Shown here: positions 7,647 through 14,530 of the stretch, piece after piece
Numbering within the stretch: the stretch's first letter is position 1
Layout: every line of letters starts with the position of its first letter
Origin: SpSt-583 sp034434015
GTDB taxonomy: Bacteria > Chloroflexota > Anaerolineae > Anaerolineales > UBA6663
Length of the DNA stretch: 48,235 nt
NCBI GenBank assembly: GCA_034434015.1
Contig: DAOUAB010000273.1
Coordinates: 1-48,235, forward strand
Reading direction: 5' to 3'
Notes under the pieces: generated by a model
Told to the model about the DNA's origin: nothing
Databases searched by the model: none
What the model saw: only the letters and a program-made list of their open reading frames with translations
Translations under genes and position numbers: made by a program

Positions 7647-9188
7647 ATGTATACCCCCTCCCGCTGGACCCATCGCCTCGGCATCATCGACCTCGGCTCG
7701 AACTCGGCCCGCCTGATCGTCGTGCAGTACACGCCGGGCGAGTCCTTTAAGGTCACCTACGAGTACAGCCGCCGGGTGCGCCTGGCCGAGGGCATGGCGT
7801 CGTCCGGCGACCGCCTGGACCCGGCCGCCGTGGCCCGCGCGGTCGAGACCCTGGCGATGTTCCGCGACTTCTGCGCCGCGCACGGCCTGCGGCGCGTGAT
7901 CCCCGTGGCGACCGCGGCGACGCGCGACGCCGCCGACCGGGCCGCCTTCCTGCGCCAGGTGCGGGCGGCCACCGGCCTGCGGCTGCGCGTGCTCTCCGGC
8001 GAGGAGGAGGCCTATTTCGGCGCGCTGGGCGTCATCAATGGCCTGGGCCTCTCGGCCGGACTGGTGATGGACGTGGGCGGCGGCAGCGCCCAGATCAGCC
8101 GGGTGCGCGGCGGGCGCTTTCAGCGCGGCCAGACCACGCCGCTCGGCGCCGTGCGCCTGACCGAGGCCTATCTGCCGGGCGAGAAAGTCGGCGCGGCCGA
8201 ATTCAAGCGCCTCAGCCGCGCCGTGGATGAGACGCTGGCCAGGCTGGAGTGGATGACGCTGGAGGCCGGCGGGCGCTTCGTGGGGTTGGGCGGGACGCTG
8301 CGCACGCTGGCGCGCATCGACCGCGACGAGCGCGATTACCCGTTGCGCCTGCTCAACGGCTACGAGCTGGAACTGGAGCGCCTGGAGGCCCTGATTGAGC
8401 GACTGCGCGCTCTGCCGGTGAAAGACCGCGCCCGCCGCATCCCGGGCCTGCCCTCCGACCGCGCCGACGTGATCCTGGCCGGGGCCGTGGTCGTGGCCGC
8501 CGCGCTGCGCCGGACCGGCGTGGACCGGATGGTGGTGAGCGACCAGGGCCTGCGCGAGGGGCTGTTCTACGAGACGTTTCTGGGCGCCGGCCGCGCGCCC
8601 GTACTGCGCGACCTGCGCCGCTTCAGCGTGCTCAACCTCGGCCGGGTCTACGGTTACCAGACCGCGCACGCCGACCAGGTGGCGCAGTTGGCCGTCGCGC
8701 TGTTTGACCAGCTCGAACCACGGCACGGCTACGGCCCGCGCGAACGCGAGTATCTGTGGGCCGCCGCCCAGCTCAACGACATCGGCTCGGCCGTGAACTA
8801 CCAGGATCACCACAAGCACTCGGCGTACCTGATCCTGAGCGCCGGACTGCCGGGCTATTCCCACCGCGAGATCGCCCTGATCGCGCTGTTGTGCGTTTAC
8901 CACCGCAAGGGCAAAGCCGACCTCCGCGCGTACCAGGCGGTGCTGGGGAAGGGGGACGAGGCCCGCGTGCGGCGCCTGGGCGCCCTCCTGCGCCTGGCCG
9001 AGGCCCTGGACAGCAGCCGCACCCAGGATGTGGCCGGCGTCCGCGTGGACGCGCGCCGCGATCCGATCCGGCTGGCTGTGCAGGCCCGGGCGCGCCATGA
9101 TGTGCGCTGGGAGGCCGGGGAAGCGCAGCGCAACGCCGATCTCTTCGAGGAGGCGTTCGATTGCCGGCTGGAGGTCAGGGTGGTCTGA
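7647..9188 (+). CDS. ppx: Ppx/GppA family exopolyphosphatase / pppGpp phosphohydrolase
   Basis: 513 residues. The N-terminal half is an ASKHA phosphatase: IIDLGSNSARL (phosphate loop 1), EEEAYFGALG, and DVGGGSAQ (phosphate loop 2). The C-terminal part is an HD-like domain with LNDIGSAVNYQDHHKHS and YHRKGKA, as in full-length Ppx/GppA proteins. These enzymes remove terminal phosphate from polyphosphate or convert pppGpp to ppGpp; sequence alone does not separate the two. I chose the ATG at 7647 because the promoter TTGCGC-17-TACACT ends 7 nt before it, and an upstream in-frame start lies within the promoter. It converges with an HD-CHAD gene, which supports a polyphosphate role. Confidence 0.93.
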   Translation: MYTPSRWTHRLGIIDLGSNSARLIVVQYTPGESFKVTYEYSRRVRLAEGMASSGDRLDPAAVARAVETLAMFRDFCAAHGLRRVIPVATAATRDAADRAAFLRQVRAATGLRLRVLSGEEEAYFGALGVINGLGLSAGLVMDVGGGSAQISRVRGGRFQRGQTTPLGAVRLTEAYLPGEKVGAAEFKRLSRAVDETLARLEWMTLEAGGRFVGLGGTLRTLARIDRDERDYPLRLLNGYELELERLEALIERLRALPVKDRARRIPGLPSDRADVILAGAVVVAAALRRTGVDRMVVSDQGLREGLFYETFLGAGRAPVLRDLRRFSVLNLGRVYGYQTAHADQVAQLAVALFDQLEPRHGYGPREREYLWAAAQLNDIGSAVNYQDHHKHSAYLILSAGLPGYSHREIALIALLCVYHRKGKADLRAYQAVLGKGDEARVRRLGALLRLAEALDSSRTQDVAGVRVDARRDPIRLAVQARARHDVRWEAGEAQRNADLFEEAFDCRLEVRVV

Positions 9189-9202
9189 CCCTGCCGCGGG
9201 TT

Positions 9203-9631
9203 TCAGGCCGGGCCGGGCGGCGCCTCGGCCACCTTCACGATCGTGCCCTGGGCGGCGGCGCAGAGCTTTTCCTGGCCGCCCTGGATCACAAAGACGTCGC
9301 AGCGGCAGACGGCCTGGGTCCGGCCGCGGCCGATGACGCTGGCGCGCGCGATCAGCCTCTCGCCCGAAGCCGGCCGAACGTAGTTGAGCTTATATTCGGA
9401 CGTCAGCACGGCTTCCCCCAGCACTGCGCCGCCCGCAAACGTCAGGGCATCGTCGGCCAGGAAGCTGATGACGCCGCCGTGGATGAAGCCGTGCTGCTGG
9501 CCGAACTCCGGTCTGACTTCCAGGGTCAGCTCCGCGAACCCATCGCCAAAAGCCGTCAGCTCGGCGCCTAACAGGCGATTGAAGGGCTGCGCGGCCAGGA
9601 TGCGGCGGCCCCACGCCAGTTGCTCAGACAT
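9203..9631 (-). CDS. PaaI/YigI-type hotdog-fold thioesterase
   Basis: 142 residues. The hotdog core is seen in FIHGGVISFLADDALTFAG, matching the HGG-xx-xxxAD pattern of PaaI-like acyl-CoA thioesterases, followed by beta-strand stretches ending in a short acidic/proline tail. Such enzymes hydrolyse aryl- or medium-chain acyl-CoA in the cytoplasm; the substrate here is unknown. The ATG at 9631 overlaps the end of the HD-CHAD gene by 8 nt, which points to translational coupling; a start 27 nt further upstream is possible but would overlap more. It converges with ppx, with 14 bp between the two stop codons. Confidence 0.88.
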   Translation of the reverse strand: MSEQLAWGRRILAAQPFNRLLGAELTAFGDGFAELTLEVRPEFGQQHGFIHGGVISFLADDALTFAGGAVLGEAVLTSEYKLNYVRPASGERLIARASVIGRGRTQAVCRCDVFVIQGGQEKLCAAAQGTIVKVAEAPPGPA

Positions 9632-11327
9632 CGCCTGCCGCCTGCGGCTCAGACTCATCGGGCTGCAGGCGCTCCAACAGCGCCTGAATTTTGCGCCGCA
9701 ACGTCTCCGGCGCGATCAGGCCCCAATCCCGCTTGAACTTGCGCAGGTGCTTCTGGACCTGGGCGTTGCACAACTGCAAATAGCGGAAGGCATCGCTGTC
9801 CTCCGGATGCGCGGCCAGCCAGGCGGTGAGCTTTTCGCGCGCCACGCAGGCGTCGTTCAGGTAACCGAGCCGGTCCTGGGTCTTGACGATCTGCTTCAGC
9901 AGCGCCTCGGCCGGCTCGCCGAACGCCGGGGCGAAGAACTCCAGCGTGAACCGGCAGCGCTTCACGGCCACCCGGCGCAGGTCGTGGAAGGTGGTCAGGT
10001 CGCGCTCATCCAGCGCCGCGGCGTAGTCGCGCAGGCTGTCCAGGCGCTCTTCCAGGAGCGCGCCGGCCTCGGCGGCCAGCGCGGCGTGCGCGCGCTTCCG
10101 CCGGGTCGGCGGCCCGGCGATGAACTCGGCCAGCGCGGCGCGCAACCGGCCGGCCTCGCCGCCGTCCAGCCAGCGCAAGCCTCGCGCCAGGGCGGCCTGA
10201 CGGGCCAGCTTCCAGCCCTCGAGGAAGGCCCAGGTCTGGCCGTGCGCGGCGCCTTCGGCCTCCGCAATCAGGACGTCCCAGTCCCGCACCTCGGACAGGG
10301 CGTCTTCTGCGTCCTTGAGCTGGCGGCTTAGCCGTTTCACAGCCTTTTTCTTGAAATAAGACCGGAACAGCTCCAGCGCGGCCCGCGACCGGCGCGCGGC
10401 GGCCCGCAGGGCCTTGATGGCTGGAGGCGCGCCCGCCCGGACCTCGGCTTCGGCGGCCTGCCAGCGCGTCAGCTGGTCCGCCAGCGCGCGCACGACGACT
10501 ACCGGCATGGGCGTTTCGGCCGTAAGCGGCATGTGCGCCAGTTGGTCCAGATCGATCGGCGCCGCGGCCACGGCCACGGCGCTGCCGAAGACCTCGGTCC
10601 ACAGGTCGGCTTTCTCGACGGCGCGCTCGCCGTCGCCGTCGGCCTGCGGACCGGCCAGGGTCAACGTAAGCGTCTCGGGGGCCGCCGCCACGGCTTCGAG
10701 GCGCGTCGTCTGGGACTGCGAGTAGTCCAGGCCATCGGCGATGCGCAACAGGGCGGAGAGGGCCAGGGCCTGCTGCTTTTGGCGGGCGTTCAGCTCCGCA
10801 AAGAAGGGCTCTTTGTCCGGGCGGACGGCCTTGCGATGGAAGCGCACGGCGCAGGCCAGCAGCTTATGCTCGGCGGCGCTATGGCCGACCAGGCTGACGG
10901 CCGCCAACAGATCGCGCCCGGCGGTGTGGTGCCGGGGGGCATCGACCTCCAGGCCCACGTTATGGAGCAGGGCGGCCGTCTCCAGCAACTCGCGCATGCG
11001 CGCGGAGAGTCGATGGATCGAGCGGGTCTCATCGAACAGGCGCAGGGCGTGGTCCGCCACCTGCCGGGCGTGGCCCATATCCACCCGCGCCGCTTCGAGG
11101 AGCTCATCCACAAACAACGCCGGGCGCGGGAACAGCCCCAACCGCTTCTGCTGGAATTGGGCCAGCGTGCGGGCGAGTCCGGCCGGGGTGAGCTTCAGTT
11201 CGGCGGCGATGTCCGCCGGTTCCAGCCCGGCCTCGGCGCGCAAAATCGCCGCGGCCTTGCGCGCTGTGGCCCGTTGCCCATGGTCCACATGCCATCCTAG
11301 CCAGAAGGTCTCAACAGGAGTGAGCAT
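9624..11327 (-). CDS. HD-domain (Ppx C-terminal type) and CHAD domain fusion protein
   Basis: 567 residues from the ATG at 11327. Residues about 1-230 resemble the C-terminal HD region of Ppx/GppA: LLHNVGLEVDAPRHHTAG and FHRK align with the same parts of the ppx product next door. Residues about 270-560 form a CHAD domain with its conserved basic repeats (ALRAAARRSRAALELFRSYF and HDLRRVAVKRCRFTLEFF). CHAD domains bind inorganic polyphosphate. The pairing of an HD region with a CHAD domain, next to ppx, suggests a polyphosphate-bound factor or hydrolase. I used the ATG because a TATACT box (11363-11368, minus strand) gives a start of transcription near 11356, so the TTG at 11363 would lie upstream of the RNA. 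Confidence 0.85.
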   Translation of the reverse strand: MLTPVETFWLGWHVDHGQRATARKAAAILRAEAGLEPADIAAELKLTPAGLARTLAQFQQKRLGLFPRPALFVDELLEAARVDMGHARQVADHALRLFDETRSIHRLSARMRELLETAALLHNVGLEVDAPRHHTAGRDLLAAVSLVGHSAAEHKLLACAVRFHRKAVRPDKEPFFAELNARQKQQALALSALLRIADGLDYSQSQTTRLEAVAAAPETLTLTLAGPQADGDGERAVEKADLWTEVFGSAVAVAAAPIDLDQLAHMPLTAETPMPVVVVRALADQLTRWQAAEAEVRAGAPPAIKALRAAARRSRAALELFRSYFKKKAVKRLSRQLKDAEDALSEVRDWDVLIAEAEGAAHGQTWAFLEGWKLARQAALARGLRWLDGGEAGRLRAALAEFIAGPPTRRKRAHAALAAEAGALLEERLDSLRDYAAALDERDLTTFHDLRRVAVKRCRFTLEFFAPAFGEPAEALLKQIVKTQDRLGYLNDACVAREKLTAWLAAHPEDSDAFRYLQLCNAQVQKHLRKFKRDWGLIAPETLRRKIQALLERLQPDESEPQAAGDV

Positions 11328-11362
11328 CAGGAGTTCTTTCCCAGATAAGGGGTTGCCATTCA

Positions 11363-11368
11363 AGTATA
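11363..11368 (-). promoter_or_regulatory. -10 box of the HD-CHAD gene
   Basis: Minus-strand TATACT about 36 nt upstream of the ATG at 11327; no good -35 is seen. It lies in an AT-richer island (11364-11480) shared with the divergent xer gene. Confidence 0.4.
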
Positions 11369-11450
11369 GCCGCGCCCATGCGATTTGTGGGACGGGCTAG
11401 CAAACACAAAAACATAAAAGCCGCCGGGGTGTGATTTTATGAAAAGATGA

Positions 11451-11456
11451 TATAAT
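11451..11456 (+). promoter_or_regulatory. -10 box of the xer gene
   Basis: Consensus TATAAT at 11451-11456, 29 nt before the ATG at 11486. The -35 region is not clear. GGAG at 11475-11478 is the likely ribosome binding site. Confidence 0.5.
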
Positions 11457-11485
11457 ACAGATACCTTCCCGGGTGGAGTGCACAC

Positions 11486-12376
11486 ATGGAACAATACATC
11501 GGCCAGTTTCTGAGTACACTGTCAACCCAAAAGGGCTACACAGAGAACACGATCGCGGCTTATCGCAATGACCTGGGGCAATTTGCCCAGTTCATACGCG
11601 ATCAGCGCGGCGGCGTTGTGGAGCCCGGCGAAGTGACACCCGATCTTGTCGAGGCTTATGTAGAAAGCCTGCAACGTTCCGAAGGCGGATATGCGCCTTC
11701 GACGGTCGCCCGCAAGATCGCGGCCGTCAAGTCCTTCTTCCATTTCTTGAGCGAGCAGCAGCTCATCGGCAGCAACCCGGCTTTGCGGCTTAACTCGCCG
11801 AAGATCAAGAAGAGCGCGCCGAAGACGCTCTCGCGGGACGAGATTGAACGGCTCCTGGCGGCGCCGCGGCAATCGGCCGGCCCTAAGGCGTTGCGGGACA
11901 GCGCCCTGCTGGAGCTCTTATGCGCCACCGGCATGCGCGTGACCGAGGTCGTCAACCTGCGCGTCGACGACGTCGATTGGGAGCAGGGCGAGGTGATCTG
12001 TCGCAGCAAGGGAGAGCGTGAGCGCCGCATCCCGCTGGCGTCGGCGCAACTGCCCCTGCGCGACTATGTCGACAACGCCCGCGCCGCGCTCCAGAACGAC
12101 GGCTCGCCCGAGACCCTGTTCCTCAACCATCGCGGCAAAAAGCTGACGCGGCAGGGCGTCTGGCTGATCCTGCGCGAGGCGGCCGAGGCCGCCGGCATCC
12201 AGACCGACGTGACGCCGCGCACGTTGCGGCACTCGTTTGCCAAGCACCTGATCGGCTCGGGCGAAAACCTGCGGCGCGTGCAGAAATTGCTGGGCCACGC
12301 CAACCTGTCCACCACGCAGGTCTATCGCCAGCCGCCGGCGGCGGAGGCGGCTGACGCTGCCGTCCCGCAGGACTGA
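11486..12376 (+). CDS. XerC/XerD-family tyrosine recombinase
   Basis: 296 residues, the length of XerC/XerD. The N-terminal SAM-like core-binding domain (about 1-90) opens with EQYIGQFLSTLSTQKGYT. The catalytic domain has the first arginine in CATGMRVTEV (R151), the motif II string TPRTLRHSFAKHL, LLGHANLSTTQ and the nucleophile Y in QVYRQ. In XerC/D, motif II usually reads HxLRH; here the first histidine is an arginine. After the tyrosine the usual basic helix is replaced by a short Ala/Pro/Glu tail. The likely role is chromosome dimer resolution together with FtsK (about 5 kb downstream); an integrase role cannot be excluded, but there are no phage genes nearby. The start is ATG with GGAG 8 nt upstream; four bases separate it from the next gene. 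Confidence 0.88.
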   Translation: MEQYIGQFLSTLSTQKGYTENTIAAYRNDLGQFAQFIRDQRGGVVEPGEVTPDLVEAYVESLQRSEGGYAPSTVARKIAAVKSFFHFLSEQQLIGSNPALRLNSPKIKKSAPKTLSRDEIERLLAAPRQSAGPKALRDSALLELLCATGMRVTEVVNLRVDDVDWEQGEVICRSKGERERRIPLASAQLPLRDYVDNARAALQNDGSPETLFLNHRGKKLTRQGVWLILREAAEAAGIQTDVTPRTLRHSFAKHLIGSGENLRRVQKLLGHANLSTTQVYRQPPAAEAADAAVPQD

Positions 12377-12380
12377 GGCC

Positions 12381-13217
12381 ATGGACGAGTTCCTGACGCG
12401 GGCGCACTTCGAAGAGGCGGTGGCCTACATCCGGGCTCACACGCGGCATGCGCCCCGGATCGGGCTGGTGCTGGGCTCGGGCCTGGGCGGGCTGGCCGAG
12501 GCCGTCGAGGACGCCGACAGCCTCCTGGCGGAGCGCATCCCGCACTGGCCGCGCTCCACGGTGCCGGGCCACGCCGGCCGTCTGGTCATCGGCCGCCTGG
12601 AGGGCCAGACCGTGATGGTGCAGCAGGGCCGCGCCCACTACTATGAGGGGCACAGCCTGCAGCGCGTGACCCTGCCGATCCGCGTGATGCAGTTGATGGG
12701 CCTGCACACGGTGATCCTCACCAACGCCGCCGGCGGCATCAACCCGGATTTCGCGCCCGGCGACGTGATGCTGATCGTTGACCAGATCAACCTGATCGGC
12801 ATGGCGGGCCTCTCGCCCCTGCGCGGACCCAACGACGACTCGCTCGGCCCGCGCTTCCCGGACATGAGCGTGCCGTTCGACCGCGAATGGCGGGCCGCCG
12901 CGCTGGCCGCCGCCGCCGAAGCCGGCCTGACGTTGCGCCAGGGCGTGTACGCCGGCCTGGCCGGACCGTCGTTCGAATCGCCCGCGGACCTGCGTTTTCT
13001 GCGCACCGCCGGCGCCGACGCCGTGGGGATGTCGACGGTGTCGGAAGTGATCGTGGCCCGGCACGGCGGTCTGCGCGTGCTGGGGTTCTCCGGGATCAGC
13101 AACAAGGCCAACCTGGACGGCAGCACCGTGACGACGCACGAGGAGGTCCTGGAGGCGGGGCGCGTGCTGGCGCCCAAGCTGACGGCGCTGGTGCGCGGAG
13201 TGTTGCGCCGGATGTAG
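12381..13217 (+). CDS. punA: Purine nucleoside phosphorylase (trimeric PNP type)
   Basis: 278 residues. It splits inosine, guanosine or deoxy forms with phosphate for purine salvage in the cytoplasm. Visible motifs: GLVLGSGLGGLAE (phosphate site), GRAHYYEGH, LTNAAGGIN, PDMSVPFD, GPSFESPAD, GMSTVSEVIVARH and the base-binding asparagine in SNKANLDG, all of the trimeric low-molecular-mass family. The start ATG lies 4 nt after the xer stop and the stop codon abuts the next ATG, so the gene is in an operon with both neighbours. The DeoD hexameric type is excluded by these motifs. Confidence 0.95.
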   Translation: MDEFLTRAHFEEAVAYIRAHTRHAPRIGLVLGSGLGGLAEAVEDADSLLAERIPHWPRSTVPGHAGRLVIGRLEGQTVMVQQGRAHYYEGHSLQRVTLPIRVMQLMGLHTVILTNAAGGINPDFAPGDVMLIVDQINLIGMAGLSPLRGPNDDSLGPRFPDMSVPFDREWRAAALAAAAEAGLTLRQGVYAGLAGPSFESPADLRFLRTAGADAVGMSTVSEVIVARHGGLRVLGFSGISNKANLDGSTVTTHEEVLEAGRVLAPKLTALVRGVLRRM

Positions 13218-13898
13218 ATGAGCGTCGTCGCCGTCCTCCTCGCCCGTTACGAGTTGTGGATCTACGGCGTGTTGGGGGCAGCGGCGCTTTTTTTTCTGGC
13301 GTCCTTCTGGTCGGCGTACCAGCATTATGAACGCACGCCGTTCGGCCTGGAGAAAGACGCGGCCCGCCGGCGGCAGAACGGCGCCCTGGCGGCGCTGATG
13401 TCCATGCTGGTCCTCGGCGGCGCCCTGTTCGTCTTCAATCGCTATCTGGTTTTCTCCCTTGATCCGGCGGCGGCGACGCCCGGCCCCGGCGACGCGCGTC
13501 CCACGGCCGCCCCCACGGCCACGCTGATCCGCGGCGGCGGCCCGCTGGCGGTCGATTCGAGCGGCTGCGACAACCCGGGCGTGACCCTGCTCAAGCCGGG
13601 CCCCGGCGAACGCATCGCGGGTTCGTACGAGATCGTGGGCACGGCCAGCATCGCCAACTTCGCCTTCTACAAAGTCGAGATCAGCGGAGCCGCCACCAAC
13701 GGCGCCTGGGTGACGCTGGCCGTCGGCAACGTGCCTCAGGTGGAGGGCCCGCTGGGCACCTTCGACACCAGCCCCTACCAGCCGGGCGAGTACGCCTTTC
13801 GTCTGGTGGTCACCAACAACGTCGGCGAGGCGGCCGCGCCCTGCGTGATCGCCGTGACCCTGGCCCCGGGCATCGAAGCGCCGTCGCCGGCGCCGTGA
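13218..13898 (+). CDS. Membrane-anchored protein with Ig-like extracytoplasmic domain
   Basis: 226 residues beginning directly after the PNP stop codon. Two hydrophobic segments (about residues 12-33 and 56-76) are separated by a basic loop. A Pro/Ala/Thr-rich linker follows, then a beta-sandwich-like domain from about residue 115 (VTLLKPGPGERIAGSYEIVG ... FAFYKVEIS ... TFDTSPYQPGEYAFRLVV). I recall similar domains of the form FxYYKvE...WDT...dGxYtLRLtV at the ends of secreted and penicillin-binding proteins from Anaerolineae. One cysteine pair (GCDN and APCVIA) could form a disulfide outside the cell. The function is unknown, perhaps envelope structure or binding. Confidence 0.75.
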   Translation: MSVVAVLLARYELWIYGVLGAAALFFLASFWSAYQHYERTPFGLEKDAARRRQNGALAALMSMLVLGGALFVFNRYLVFSLDPAAATPGPGDARPTAAPTATLIRGGGPLAVDSSGCDNPGVTLLKPGPGERIAGSYEIVGTASIANFAFYKVEISGAATNGAWVTLAVGNVPQVEGPLGTFDTSPYQPGEYAFRLVVTNNVGEAAAPCVIAVTLAPGIEAPSPAP

Positions 13899-13905
13899 AT
13901 TCGTG

Positions 13906-13911
13906 TAGAAT
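13906..13911 (+). promoter_or_regulatory. -10 box of the GNAT gene, leaderless type
   Basis: TAGAAT at 13906-13911, then 6 nt and the ATG at 13918. No Shine-Dalgarno and no clear -35 are seen. The arrangement is the same as upstream of ppx. Confidence 0.45.
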
Positions 13912-13917
13912 CGTCGC

Positions 13918-14457
13918 ATGCCTCAGGTCCAGGTCCGACCCGCTGCCAGCGCCGATCTGCCCGCCCTCGCGGCGCTCGACCACAGCTACAGCACAGACTA
14001 CGTCTGGCAGATGGAGGCGCGCCAGGAAGGCGAGGCGGTCTCGATCGTCTTTCGGACCGTGCGGCTGCCGCGCTCGGTGCGGGTGACCCCGCCGCGCGAC
14101 CCGAACGCGCTGACCGAGGCCTGGGCCCGGCGGGTGTGTTTCCTAGTCGCCGAGGAGGGCGGCCATCTGAAAGGTTACCTGAACCTGACGCTGGCGCCGG
14201 TGGCCGGCACCGGCTGGATCGCCGATTTCGGCGTGGAGCGCCGCTTTCGCCGGATGGGCGTGGGCAGCGTGCTGCTGGCGGCGGCCATGCAGTGGGCGCG
14301 CAGCAACCGCCTGCAGCGTGTGGTCCTGGAGACGCAATCCAAGAACTTCCCGGCCATCAGCTTTGCCCAGAAGCACGGCCTGGTCTACTGCGGGTACAAC
14401 GATCGCTACTATCCCAATCAGGACGTCGCGTTGTTTTTTGGCGCCCAGCTAAAATAA
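13918..14457 (+). CDS. GNAT family N-acetyltransferase
   Basis: 179 residues. The acetyl-CoA binding motif A is clear: IADFGVERRFRRMGVGSVLL contains the RRxGxG pyrophosphate loop, followed by a helix (AAAMQWARSN) and then VLETQSKNFPAISFAQKHG, the usual strand-helix of motif B. The region after about residue 160 (NDRYYPNQDVALFFG) is the usual closing strand. It transfers an acetyl group from acetyl-CoA to an amine; the substrate cannot be told. There is no ribosome binding site, and a TAGAAT box lies 6 nt before the ATG, so a leaderless message is likely. The gene stands alone between two membrane protein genes. Confidence 0.9.
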   Translation: MPQVQVRPAASADLPALAALDHSYSTDYVWQMEARQEGEAVSIVFRTVRLPRSVRVTPPRDPNALTEAWARRVCFLVAEEGGHLKGYLNLTLAPVAGTGWIADFGVERRFRRMGVGSVLLAAAMQWARSNRLQRVVLETQSKNFPAISFAQKHGLVYCGYNDRYYPNQDVALFFGAQLK

Positions 14458-14460
14458 CCG

Positions 14461-14530
14461 GTGACGAGTGGCGGGTGACGAGCGACGGCCGGGTCTCGTT
14501 CACTTGCCACCCGCCGCTCGCTTCGTTGGT
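14461..14530 (+). repeat. Degenerate heptanucleotide repeats in inverted halves
   Basis: Units such as GTGACGA, GTGGCGG, GTGACGA, GCGACGG run from 14461 to 14488. The opposite arm (about 14497-14524) has the reverse complement pattern (CGTTCAC, TTGCCAC, CCGCCGC, TCGCTTC). The whole gap up to the next ATG is filled by them and could fold back on itself. Confidence 0.55.

Noticed and set aside
11400..11470. Possible dif site in the AT-rich island before xer
   Set aside because: No pair of 11-bp Xer arms with a 6-8 bp centre is visible; the island is explained by promoters.
11486..12376. Integrase of a prophage or integrative element
   Set aside because: The flanks are housekeeping genes in operon spacing, with no att-like repeats or phage genes.
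14468..14530. GTG start of the 7TM-GAF-HTH gene
   Set aside because: It lies within the heptad repeat; the ATG at 14531 opens directly into the first membrane segment.
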